Of a stretch of DNA of 64,000 nucleotides, positions 46,957 through 59,131 are shown in pieces (position 1 is the first letter of the stretch; each line of letters starts with the position of its first letter). A program made the position numbers and the translations under genes. Origin of the DNA: Hyperoodon ampullatus (Eukaryota > Chordata > Mammalia > Artiodactyla > Ziphiidae); the NCBI GenBank assembly GCA_949752795.1, contig CATKHW010000556.1:62001-126000 (forward strand), in the 5' to 3' direction. The notes under the pieces are model-generated. The model saw nothing but the letters and a program-made list of their open reading frames with translations, searched no databases and was not told the origin of the DNA.

Positions 46957-48695
46957 CTGAAGGAATTGTAAAGAATTTCCCAGTTTTTTTGTTTTATTTT
47001 TGAAATTCCTTTTTATAGTGGGTTTGAGCTGATTCTCGCTGCCATATTTATCCCAGTCTAGACACACTTGATTCCCTTACGGAGACATATCAATACATAG
47101 GTTTTAAGATTCTTACTAGTCAGATATATTCCTCTGCGGGAAATATGGGGTTTTGAGTCCCTTTCACTGAGGAAGGTGTAGGTCTTGTCTATTCCATAGT
47201 TGGTTTTTGGAACGGTACCTGTGCTTATATCAAACTCTGGTTTTATGCATCACCCCACCTCTCCTTCCCCCTTAAGCAGGCATAAGAGTGTTTTCTAAAT
47301 GTGAGACACTGTTCTCTTTCCTAACTCAGTTCAAGTGTAGCCATGTTTACAGGATCTTCATAAGTGATATCTTATGATAAGTTTCTTTTTCTCTGTGACT
47401 TATTTCACTTAGAATCATCGTACCTGAATCCACCCATTTTGCTGCTACTGGTCTTATGACATTGATTTCATGGCTGAGGGATATTCCATCGTACGTAAGT
47501 ACCACAATTTTTTGAACCATTTTTATATTTCCTGGGATATTTAAGGTGTACCCAAGTTGAGGTCCTTGTAAGCAGTGCAGCCCTAAATTTTGGGGTGGCT
47601 GTGTCTTTTTGATTTTCAGTTTTCCCAAGGTATATTCCCTAGACTGGAAGTGCCCTTGGCTCTGTAGCTCTGTTGTTTACTTGTTTTAGGGAACACAATG
47701 CACTCCTCCAGAGAGGCAGTTGGCAATTTACATCCCGCCCATCAGCATAACAAGGCACCCTGTTCTCCAGGGCCTGTCTTGCCTTTCTGGTTTTTACACA
47801 TTTTGTGGATGTCCCTTTTGACCGGTGGGAAGTGATACTTCTTTGTAGTGCAGATTTGCATTGCCCGCTTGCTTGCTTGGCCAAAAAGGGCGTATGCGTT
47901 TTCTCCTGAATATATTCAGGAGAAAACGCATACGCCCTTTTTGGCCAAGTGCATCATTGTCGAAGTTGTGCCCCTCTTCCTGTGCTTTAAAGGCGATTCC
48001 TACGTACCTCTGGAAATCTGTTTCCTGCTATTCTGCCTCGCTTTCAAGTCCACCTCGTTGCCTTCTCTCAACAGATTTTTGGACGATAGTTGTCCTTTAT
48101 TACTCGGCCAGTTTGTGAATTGCTGTGCCCCTGATCTCCATTTTTCAACTCGTTTTTGGTGAGCTGACCGCAAGTCCAAAATTTTGGTTCAGGATCTATA
48201 CTGATTCCCGGTGGGTGGCTGAGACTTTGGTTAATTCTTCTTCCTGCCGGGAAATTACAGTGATATGTGCCCGTCCAAATGCCTAACAGCTACTCTCTCA
48301 TTGGTTCTCCCTCTTCCCTTTCATCCTCTGCCAAATTGGCAACCTATGCGAACCAGGAGGTTAAAGGGGCTGTCTCTCCAAGTTGGGAGGTTGATAATAA
48401 AGCAGATGGAAAGTCAAACCAGAGCACCAGGAGAGGGACTATTCGTTGAGTTTTAGAAACCTTTCGTATTCACAGTGTGTCCGTTCTCTAGGATTCCCGT
48501 ACATGTTATATCTGTAGTAATATTCCCTTCAACCTGGAGAGTTGGGACCCATGGAATGTGTGCCATGCATTATTGCTTTAAAGGGTCTGCATTTGCTCAC
48601 CCAATCTCACCAATCCTCTCAGTCCCAAGTGTCCAGCCTTATGCCACATCCAGCTGTCATTGTAGATAGGGTCATTTCAGGTTTCATCAGAGACC
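46957..48695 (+). repeat. Satellite monomer 28 (1739 bp, trimer type B)
   Basis: Type-B set of monomer 25, with TTTTTCTCTGTGAC near 47386 and CCTCTGGAAATC. Palindrome 47876-47949 is perfect. Confidence 0.97.
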
Positions 48696-50433
48696 CTGAA
48701 GGAATTGTAAAGAATTTCCCAGTTTTTTTGTTTTATTTTTGAAATTCCTTTTTATAGTGGGTTTGAGCTGATTCTCGCTGCCATATTTATCCCAGTCTAG
48801 ACACACTTGATTCCCTTACGGAGACATATCAATACGTAGCTTTTAAGATTCTTACTAGTCAGATATATTCCTCTGCGGGAAATATGGGGTTTTGAGTCCC
48901 TTTCACTGAGGAAGGTGTAGGTCTTGTCTATTCCATAGTTGGTTTTTGGAACGGTACCTGTGCTTATATCAAACTCTGGTTTTATGCATCACCCCACCTC
49001 TCCTTCCCCCTTAAGCAGGCATAAGAGTGTTTTCTAAATGTGAGACACTGTTCTCTTTCCTAACTCAGTTCAAGTGTAGCCATGTTTACAGGATCTTCAT
49101 AAGTGATATCTTATGATAAGTTTCTTTTTCTGTGTGACTTATTTCACTTAGAATCATCGTACCTGAATCCACCCATTTTGCTGCTACTGGTCTTATGACA
49201 TTGATTTCATGGCTGAGGGATATTCCATCGTACGTAAGTACCACAATTTTTTGAACCATTTTTATATTTCCTGGGATATTTAAGGTGTACCCAAGTTGAG
49301 GTCCTTGTAAGCAGTGCAGCCCTAAATTTTGGGGTGGCTGTGTCTTTTTGATTTTCAGTTTTCCCAAGGTATATTCCCTAGACTGGAAGTGCCCTTGGCT
49401 CTGTAGCTCTGTTGTTTACTTGTTTTAGGGAACACAATGCACTCCTCCAGAGAGGCATTGGCAATTTACATCCCGCCCATCAGCATAACAAGGCACCCTG
49501 TTCTCCAGGGCCTGTCTTGCCTTTCTGGTTTTTACACATTTTGTGGATGTCCCTTTTGACTGGTGGGAAGTGATACTTCTTTGTAGTGCAGATTTGCATT
49601 GCCCGCTTGCTTGCTTGGCCAAAAAGGGCGTATGCGTTTTCTCCTGAATATATTCAGGAGAAAACACATACGCCCTTTTTGGCCAAGTGCATCATTGTCG
49701 AAGTTGTGCCCCTCTTCCTGTGCTTTAAAGGCGATTCCAACGTACCTCTTGAAATCTGTTTCCTGCTATTCTGCCACGCTTTCAAGTCCGCCTCATTGCC
49801 TTCCCTCAACAGATTTTTGGACGATAGTTGTCCTTTATTACTCGGCCAGTTTGTGAATTGCTGTGCCCCTGAGCTCCATTTTTCAACTCGTTTTTGGTGA
49901 GCTGACCGCAAGTCCAAAATTTTGGTTCAGGATCTATACTGATTCCCGGTGGGTGGCTGAGACTTTGGTTAATTCTTCTTCCTGCCGGGAAATTACAGTG
50001 ATATGTGCCCGTCCAAATGCCTAACAGCTACTCTCTCATTGGTTCTCCCTCTTCCCTTTCATCCTCTGCCAAATTGGCATCCTGTGCGAACCAGGAGGTT
50101 AAAGGGGCTGTCTCTCCAAGTTGGGAGGTTGATTATAAAGCAGATGGAAAGTCAAACCGGAGCACCAGGAGAGGGACTATTCGTTGAGTTTTAGAAACCT
50201 TTCGTATTCACAGTGTGTCCGTTCTCTAGGATTCCCGTACATGTTATATCTGTAGTAATATTCCCTTCAACCTGGAGAGTTGGGACCCATGGAATGTGTG
50301 CCATGCATTATTGCTTTAAAGGGTCTGCATTTGCTCACCCAATCTCACCAATCCTCTCAGTCCCAAGTGTCCAGCCTTATGCCACATCCAGCTGTCATTG
50401 TAGATAGGGTCATTTCAGGTTTCATCAGAGACC
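48696..50433 (+). repeat. Satellite monomer 29 (1738 bp, trimer type C)
   Basis: Type-C set of monomer 26 without most of its extra indels; the 1-bp loss in GAGGCATTGGC is kept. Palindrome 49614-49687 has the ACACATACG right arm. Confidence 0.97.
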
Positions 50434-52172
50434 CTGAAGGAATTGTAAAGAATTTCCCAGTTTTTTTGTTTTATTTTTGAAATTCCTTTTTATAGTGGGT
50501 TTGAGCTGATTCTCGCTGCCATATTTATCCCAGTCTAGACACACTTGATTCCCTTACGGACACATATCAATACATAGGTTTTAAGATTCTTACTAGTCAG
50601 ATATATTCCTCTGCGGGAAATATGGGGTTTTGAGTCCCTTTCACTGAGGAAGGTGTAGGTCTTGTCTATTCCATAGTTGGTTTTTGGAACGGTACCTGTG
50701 CTTATATCAAACTCTGGTTTTATGCATCACCCCACCTCTCCTTCACCCTTAAGCAGGCATAAGAGTGTTTTCTAAATGTGAGACTCTGTTCTCTTTCCTA
50801 ACTCAGTTCAAGTGTAGCCATGTTTACAGGATCTTCATAAGTGATATCTTATGATAAGTTTCTTTTTCTCTGTGACTTATTTCACTTAGAATCATCGTAC
50901 CTGAATCCACCCATTTTGCTGCTACTGGTCTTATGACATTGATTTCATGGCTGAGGGATATTCCATCGTACGTAAGTACCACAATTTTTTGAACCATTTT
51001 TATATTTCCTGGGATATTTAAGGTGTACCCAAGTTGAGGTCCTTGTAAGCAGTGCAGCCCTAAATTTTGGGGTGGCTGTGTCTTTTTGATTTTCAGTTTT
51101 CCCAAGGTATATTCCCTAGACTGGAAGTGCCCTTGGCTCTGTAGCTCTGTTGTTTACTTGTTTTAGGGAACACAATGCACTCCTCCAGAGAGGCAGTTGG
51201 CAATTTACATCCCGCCCATCAGCATAACAAGGCACCCTGTTCTCCAGGGCCTGTCTTGCCTTTCTGGTTTTTACACATTTTGTGGATGTCCCTTTTGACC
51301 GGTGGGAAGTGATACTTCTTTGTAGTGCAGATTTGCATTGCCCGCTTGCTTGCTTGGCCAAAAAGGGCGTATGCGTTTTCTCCTGAATATATTCAGGAGA
51401 AAACGCATACGCCCTTTTTGGCCAAGTGCATCATTGTCGAAGTTGTGCCCCTCTTCCTGTGCTTTAAAGGCGATTCCAACGTACCTCTTGAAATCTGTTT
51501 CCTGCTATTCTGCCTCACTTTCAAGTCCGCCTCGTTGCCTTCCCTCAACAGATTTTTGGACGATAGTTGTCCTTTATTACTCGGCCAGTTTGTGAATTGC
51601 TGTGCCCCTGAGCTCCATTTTTCAACTCGTTTTTGGTGAGCTGACCTCAAGTCCAAAATTTTGGTTCAGGATCTATACTGATTCCCGGTGGGTGGCTGAG
51701 ACTTTGGTTAATTCTTCTTCCTGCCGGGAAATTACAGTGATATGTGCCCGTCCAAATGCCTAACAGCTACTCTCTCATTGGTTCTCCCTCTTCCCTTTCA
51801 TCCTCTGCCAAATTGGCATCCTGTGCGAACCAGGAGGTTAAAGGGGCTGTCTCTCCAAGTTGGGAGGTTGATAATAAAGCAGATGGAAAGTCAAACCGGA
51901 GCACCAGGAGAGGGACTATTCGTTGAGTTTTAGAAAGCTTTCGTATTCACAGTGTGTCCGTTCTCTAGGATTCCCGTACATGTTATATCTGTAGTAATAT
52001 TCCCTTCAACCTGGAGAGTTGGGACCCATGGAATGTGTGCCATGCATTATTGCTTTAAAGGGTCTGCATTTGCTCACCCAATCTCACCAATCCTCTCAGT
52101 CCCAAGTGTCCAGCCTTATGCTACATCCAGCTGTCATTGTAGATAGGGTCATTTCAGGTTTCATCAGAGACC
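50434..52172 (+). repeat. Satellite monomer 30 (1739 bp, mixed)
   Basis: Type-B-like start (CGGACACATATC, TTTCTCTGTGAC, GGCACCCTG) with the type-C mark TTGGCATCCTG later. Private CTTCACCCTT near 50743 and AGAAAGCTTTCG near 51935. Palindrome 51353-51426. Confidence 0.96.
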
Positions 52173-53911
52173 CTGAAGGAATTGTAAAGAATTTCCCAGT
52201 TTTTTTGTTTTATTTTTGAAATTCCTTTTTATAGTGGGTTTGAGCTGATTCTCGCTGCCATATTTATCCCAGTCTAGACACACTTGATTCCCTTACGGAC
52301 ACATATCAATACATAGGTTTTAAGATTCTTACTAGTCAGATATATTCCTCTGCGGGAAATATGGGGTTTTGAGTCCCTTTCACTGAGGAAGGTGTAGGTC
52401 TTGTCTATTCCATAGTTGGTTTTTGGAACGGTACCTGTGCTTATATCAAACTCTGGTTTTATGCATCACCCCACCTCTCCTTCCCCCTTAAGCAGGCATA
52501 AGAGTGTTTTCTAAATGTGAGACACTGTTCTCTTTCCTAACTCAGTTCAAGTGTAGCCATGTTTACAGGATCTTCATAAGTGATATCTTATGATAAGTTT
52601 CTTTTTCTCTGTGACTTATTTCACTTAGAATCATCGTACCTGAATCCACCCATTTTGCTGCTACTGGTCTTATGACATTGATTTCATGGCTGAGGGATAT
52701 TCCATCGTACGTAAGTACCACAATTTTTTGAACCATTTTTATATTTCCTGGGATATTTAAGGTGTACCCAAGTTGAGGTCCTTGTAAGCAGTGCAGCCCT
52801 AAATTTTGGGGTGGCTGTGTCTTTTTGATTTTCAGTTTTCCCAAGGTATATTCCCTAGACTGGAAGTGCCCTTGGCTCTGTAGCTCTGTTGTTTACTTGT
52901 TTTAGGGAACACAATGCACTCCTCCAGAGAGGCAGTTGGCAATTTACATCCCGCCCATCAGCATAACAAGGCACCCTGTTCTCCAGGGCCTGTCTTGCCT
53001 TTCTGGTTTTTACACATTTTGTGGATGTCCCTTTTGACCGGTGGGAAGTGATACTTCTTTGTAGTGCAGATTTGCATTGCCCGCTTGCTTGCTTGGCCAA
53101 AAAGGGCGTATGCGTTTTCTCCTGAATATATTCAGGAGAAAACGCATACGCCCTTTTTGGCCAAGTGCATCATTGTCGAAGTTGTGCCCCTCTTCCTGTG
53201 CTTTAAAGGCGATTCCAACATACCTCTTGAAATCTGTTTCCTGCTATTCTGCCTCGCTTTCAAGTCCACCTCGTTGCCTTCCCTCAACAGATTTTTGGAC
53301 GATAGTTGTCCTTTATTACTCGGCCAGTTTGTGAATTGCTGTGCCCCTGATCTCCATTTTTCAACTCGTTTTTGGTGAGCTGACCGCAAGTCCAAAATTT
53401 TGGTTCAGGATCTATACTGATTCCCGGTGGGTGGCTGAGACTTTGGTTAATTCTTCTTCCTGCCGGGAAATTACAGTGATATGTGCCCGTCCAAATGCCT
53501 AAGAGCTACTCTCTCATTGGTTCTCCCTCTTCCCTTTCATCCTCTGCCAAATTGGCAACCTGTGCGAACCAGGAGGTTAAAGGGGCTGTCTCTCCAAGTT
53601 GGGAGGTTGATAATAAAGCAGATGGAAAGTCAAACCAGAGCACAAGGAGAGGGACTATTCGTTGAGTTTTAGAAACCTTTCGTATTCACAGTGTGTCCGT
53701 TCTGTAGGATTCCCGTACATGTTATATCTGTAGTAATATTCCCTTCAACCTGGAGAGTTGGGACCCATGGAATGTGTGCCATGCATTATTGCTTTAAAGG
53801 GTCTGCATTTGCTCACCCAATCTCACCAATCCTCTCAGTCCCAAGTGTCCAGCCTTATGCCACATCCAGCTGTCATTGTAGATAGGGTCATTTCAGGTTT
53901 CATCAGAGACC
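52173..53911 (+). repeat. Satellite monomer 31 (1739 bp, type-B-like)
   Basis: CGGACACATATC, GGCACCCTG, AAGTCCACC, CTGATCTCC and AAACCAGAGC, with private CCAACATACC, CTAAGAGCTAC and TTCTGTAGGATT. Palindrome 53092-53165. Confidence 0.96.
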
Positions 53912-55649
53912 CTGAAGGAATTGTAAAGAATTTCCCAGTTTTTTTGTTTTATTTTTGAAATTCCTTTTTATAGTGGGTTTGAGCTGATTCTCGCTGCCAT
54001 ATTTATCCCAGTCTAGACACACTTGATTCCCTTACGGAGACATATCAATACGTAGCTTTTAAGATTCTTACTAGTGAGATATATTCCTCTGCGGGAAATA
54101 TGGGGTTTTGAGTCCCTTTCACTGAGGAAGGTGTAGGTCTTGTCTATTCCATAGTTGGTTTTTGGAACGGTACCTGTGCTTATATCAAACTCTGGTTTTA
54201 TGCATCACCCCACCTCTCCTTCCCCCTTAAGCAGGCATAAGAGTGTTTTCTAAATGTGAGACACTGTTCTCTTTCCTAACTCAGTTCAAGTGTAGCCATG
54301 TTTACAGGATCTTCATAAGTGATAACTTATGATAAGTTTCTTTTTCTCTGTGACTTATTTCACTTAGAATCATCGTACCTGAATCGACCCATTTTGCTGC
54401 TACTGGTCTTATGACATTGATTTCATGGCTGAGGGATATTCCATCGTACGTAAGTACCACAATTTTTTGAACCAATTTTATATTTCCTGGGATATTTAAG
54501 GTGTACCCAAGTTGAGGTCCTTGTAAGCAGTGCAGCCCTAAATTTTGGTGTGGCTCTGTCTTATTGATTTTCAGTTTTTCCCAGGTATATTCCCTAGACT
54601 GGAAGTGCCCTTGGCTCTGTAGCTCTGTTGTTTACTTGTTTTAGGGAACACAATGCACTCCTCCAGAGAGGCATTGGCAATTTACATCCCGCCCATCAGC
54701 ATAACAAGGCACCCTGTTCTCCAGGGCCTGTCTTGCCTTTCTGGTTTTTACACATTTTGTGGATGTCCCTTTTGACTGGTGGGAAGTGATACTTCTTTGT
54801 AGTGCAGATTTGCATTGCCCGCTTGCTTGCTTGGCCAAAAAGGGCGTATGCGTTTTCTCCTGAATATATTCAGGAGAAAACACATACGCCCTTTTTGGCC
54901 AAGTGCATCATTGTCGAAGTTGTGCCCCTCTTCCTGTGCTTTAAAGGCGATTCCAACGTACCTCTTGAAATCTGTTTCCTGCTATTCTGCCTCGCTTTCA
55001 AGTCCGCCTCGTTGCCTTCCCTCAACAGATTTTTGGACGATAGTTGTCCTTTATTACTCGGCCAGTTTGTGAATTGCTGTGCCCCTGAGCTCCATTTTTC
55101 AACTCGTTTTTGGTGAGCTGACCGCAAGTCCAAAATTTTGGTTCCGGATCTATACTGATTCCCGGTGGGTGGCTGAGACTTTGGTTAATTCTTCTTCCTG
55201 CCGGGAAATTACAGTGATATGTGCCTGTCCAAATGCCTAACAGCTACTCTCTCATTGGTTCTCCCTCTTCCCTTTCATCCTCTGCCAAATTGGCAACCTG
55301 TGCGAACCAGGAGGTTAAAGGGGCTGTCTCTCCAAGTTGGGAGGTTGATAATAAAGCAGATGGAAAGTCAAACCGGAGCACCAGGAGAGGGACTATTCGT
55401 TGAGTTTTAGAAACCTTTCGTATTCACAGTGTGTCCGTTCTCTAGGATTCCCGTACATGTTATATCTGTAGTAATATTCCCTTCAACCTGGAGAGTTGGG
55501 ACCCATGGAATGTGTGCCATGCATTATTGCTTTAAAGGGTCTGCATTTGCTCACCCAATCTCACCAATCCTCTCAGTCCCAAGTGTCCAGCCTTATGCCA
55601 CATCCAGCTGTCATTGTAGATAGGGTCATTTCAGGTTTCATCAGAGACC
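53912..55649 (+). repeat. Satellite monomer 32 (1738 bp, A/C chimera)
   Basis: Begins as type C (ACGTAGCTTTTAAG), switches to type A (AACCAATTTTATAT, GGCTCTGTCTTATTG near 54540-54575), then returns to type C (GAGGCATTGGC and the ACACATACG arm in palindrome 54830-54903). Also GATAACTTATG, GAATCGACCC and GTGCCTGTCC. Confidence 0.96.
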
Positions 55650-57388
55650 CTGAAGGAATTGTAAAGAATTTCCCAGTTTTTTTGTTTTATTTTTGAAATT
55701 CCTTTTTATAGTGGGTTTGAGCTGATTCTCGCTGCCGTATTTATCCCAGTCTAGACACACTTGATTCCCTTACGGAGACATATCAATACGTAGCTTTTAA
55801 GATTCTTACTAGTTAGATATATTCCTCTGCGGGAAATATGGGGTTTTGAGTCCCTTTCACTGAGGAAGGTGTAGGTCTTGTCTATTCCATAGTTGGTTTT
55901 TGGAACGGTACCTGTGCTTATATCAAACTCTGGTTTTATGCATCACCCCACCTCTCCTTCCCCCTTAAGCAGGCATAAGAGTGTTTTCTAAATGTGAGAC
56001 ACTGTTCTCTTTCCTAACTCAGTTCAAGTGTAGCCATGTTTACAGGATCTTCATAAGTGATATCTTATGATAAGTTTCTTTTTCTGTGTGACTTATTTCA
56101 CTTAGAATCATCGTACCTGAATCCACCCATTTTGCTGCTACTGGTCTTATGACATTGATTTCATGGCTGAGGGATATTCCATCGTACGTAAGTACCACAA
56201 TTTTTTGAACCATTTTTATATTTCCTGGGATATTTAAGGTGTACCCAAGTTGAGGTCCTTGTAAGCAGTGCAGCCCTAAATTTTGGGGTGGCTGTGTCTT
56301 TTTGATTTTCAGTTTTCCCAAGGTATATTCCCTAGACTGGAAGTGCCCTTGGCTCTGTAGCTCTGTTGTTTACTTGTTTTAGGGAACACAATGCACTCCT
56401 CCAGAGAGGCAGTTGGCAATTTACATCCCGCCCATCAGCATAACAAGGCTCCCTGTTCTCTAGGGCCTGTCTTGCCTTTCTGGTTTTTACACATTTTGTG
56501 GATGTCCCTTTTGACCAGTGGGAAGTGATACTTCTTTGTAGTGCAGAATTGCATTGCCCGCTTGCTTGCTTGGCCAAAAAGGGCGTATGCGTTTTCTCCT
56601 GAATATATTCAGGAGAAAACGCATACGCCCTTTTTGGCCAAGTGCATCATTGTCGAAGTTGTGCCCCTCTTCCTGTGCTTTAAAGGCGATACCAACTTAC
56701 CTCTTGAAATCTGTTTCCTGCTATTCTGCCTCGCTTTCAAGTCCACCTCGTTGCCTTCCCTCAACAGATTTTTGGACGATAGTTGTCCTTTATTACTCGG
56801 CCAGTTTGTGAATTGCTGTGCCCCTGAGCTCCATTTTTCAACTCGTTTTTGGTGAGCTGACCGCAAGTCCAAAATTTTGGTTCAGGATCTATACTGATTC
56901 CCGGTGGGTGGCTGAGACTTTGGTTAATTCTTCTTCCTGCCGGGAAATTACAGTGATATGTGCCCGTCCAAATGCCTAACAGCTACTCTCTCATTGGTTC
57001 TCCCTCTTCCCTTTCATCCTCTGCCAAATTGGCAACCTGTGCGAACCAGGAGGTTAAAGGGGTTGTCTCTCCAAGTTGGGAGGTTGACAATAAAGCAGAT
57101 GGAAAGTCAAACCGCAGCACCAGGAGAGGGACTATTCGTTGAGTATTAGAAACCTTTCGTATTCACAGTGTGTCCGTTCTCTAGGATTCCCGTACATGTT
57201 ATATCTGTAGTAATATTCCCTTCAACCTGGAGAGTTGGGACCCATGGAATGTGTGCCATGCATTATTGCTTTAAAGGGTCTGCATTTGCTCACCCAATCT
57301 CACCAATCCTCTCAGTCCCAAGTGTCCAGCCTTATGCCACATCCAGCTGTCATTGTAGATAGGGTCATTTCAGGTTTCATCAGAGACC
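55650..57388 (+). repeat. Satellite monomer 33 (1739 bp)
   Basis: ACGTAGCTTTTAAG start. Private GCCGTATTTATC, GACCAGTGGG, GCAGAATTGC, ATACCAACTTACC, TTGACAATAAAG, AACCGCAGC and GAGTATTAG. GGGGTTGTCTC near 57059 precedes the TTACT-duplicated monomer 34. Palindrome 56569-56642. Confidence 0.96.
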
Positions 57389-59131
57389 CTGAAGGAATTG
57401 TAAAGAATTTCCCAGTTTTTTTGTTTTATTTTTGAAATTCCTTTTTATAGTGGGTTTGAGCTGATTCTCGCTGCCATATTTATCCCAGTCTAGACACACT
57501 TGATTCCTTTACGGAGACATATCAATACATAGGTTTTAAGATTCTTACTTTACTAGTCAGATATATTCCTCTGCGGGAAATATGGGGTTTTGAGTCCCTT
57601 TCACTGAGGAAGGTGTAGGTCTTTTCTATTCCATAGTTGGTTTTTGGAACGGTACCTGTGCTTATATCAAACTCTGGTTTTATGCATCACCCCACCTCTC
57701 CTTCCCCCTTAAGCAGGCATAAGAGTGTTTTCTAAATGTGAGACACTGTTCTCTTTCCTAACTCAGTTCAAGTGTAGCCATGTTTACAGGATCTTCATAA
57801 GTGATATCTTATGATAAGTTTCTTTTTCTGTGTGACTTATTTCACTTAGAATCATCGTACCTGAATCCACCCATTTTGCTGCTACTGGTCTTATGACATT
57901 GATTTCATGGCTGAGGGATATTCCATCGTACGTAAGTACCACAATTTTTTGAACCATTTTTATATTTCCTGGGATATTTAAGGTGTACCCAAGTTGAGGT
58001 CCTTGTAAGCAGTGCAGCCCTAAATTTTGGGGTGGCTGTGTCTTTTTGATTTTCAGTTTTCCCAAGGTATATTCCCTAGACTGGAAGTGCCCTTGGCTCT
58101 GTAGCTCTGTTGTTTACTTGTTTTAGGGAATACAATGCACTCCTCCAGAGAGGCATTGGCAATTTACATCCCGCCCATCAGCATAACAAGGCACCCTGTT
58201 CTCCAGGGCCTGTCTTGCCTTTCTGGTTTTTACACATTTTGTGGATGTCCCTTTTGACTGGTGGGAAGTGATACTTCTTTGTAGTGCAGATTTGCATTGC
58301 CCGCTTGCTTGCTTGGCCAAAAAGGGCGTATGCGTTTTCTCCTGAATATATTCAGGAGAAAACACATACGCCCTTTTTGGCCAAGTGCATCATTGTCGAA
58401 GTTGTGCCCCTCTTCCTGTGCTTTAAAGGCGATTCCAACGTACCTCTTGAAATCTGTTTCCTGCTATTCTGCCACGCTTTCAAGTCCGCCTCATTGCCTT
58501 CCCTCAACAGATTTTTGGATGATAGTTGTCCTTTATTACTCGGCCAGTTTGTGAATTGCTGTGCCCCTGAGCTCCATTTTTCAACTCGTTTTTGGTGAGC
58601 TAACCGCAAGTCCAAAATTTTGGTTCAGGATCTATACTGATTCCCGGTGGGTGGCTGAGACTTTGGTTAATTCTTCTTCCTGCCGGGAAATTACAGTGAT
58701 ATGTGCCCGTCCAAATGCCTAACAGCTACTCTCTCATTGGTTCTCCCTCTTCCCTTTCATCCTCCGCCAAATTGGCAACCTGTGCGAACCAGGAGCTTAA
58801 AGGGGCTGTCTCTCCAAGTTGGGAGGTTGATAATAAAGCAGATGGAAAGTCAAACCGGAGCACCAGGAGAGGGACTATTCGTTGAGTTTTAGAAACCTTT
58901 CGTATTCACAGTGTGTCCGTTCTCTAGGATTCCCGTACATGTTATATCTGTAGTAATATTCCCTTCAACCTGGAGAGTTGGGAACCATGGAATGTGTGCC
59001 ATGCATTATTGCTTTAAAGGGTCTGCATTTGCTCACCCAATCTCACCAATCCTCTCAGTCCCAAGTGTCCAGCCTTATGCCACATCCAGCTGTCATTGTA
59101 GATAGGGTCATTTCAGGTTTCATCAGAGGCC
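57389..59131 (+). repeat. Satellite monomer 34 (1743 bp)
   Basis: TTACT duplication at 57545 with TCTTTTCTATTCC, then a switch to type C (GGGAATACAATG, GAGGCATTGGC, ACACATACG, TGCCACGCTTTC). Private TTTGGATGATAG, GAGCTAACCGC, CCTCCGCC and GGGAACCATGG. Palindrome 58312-58385. Confidence 0.96.
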
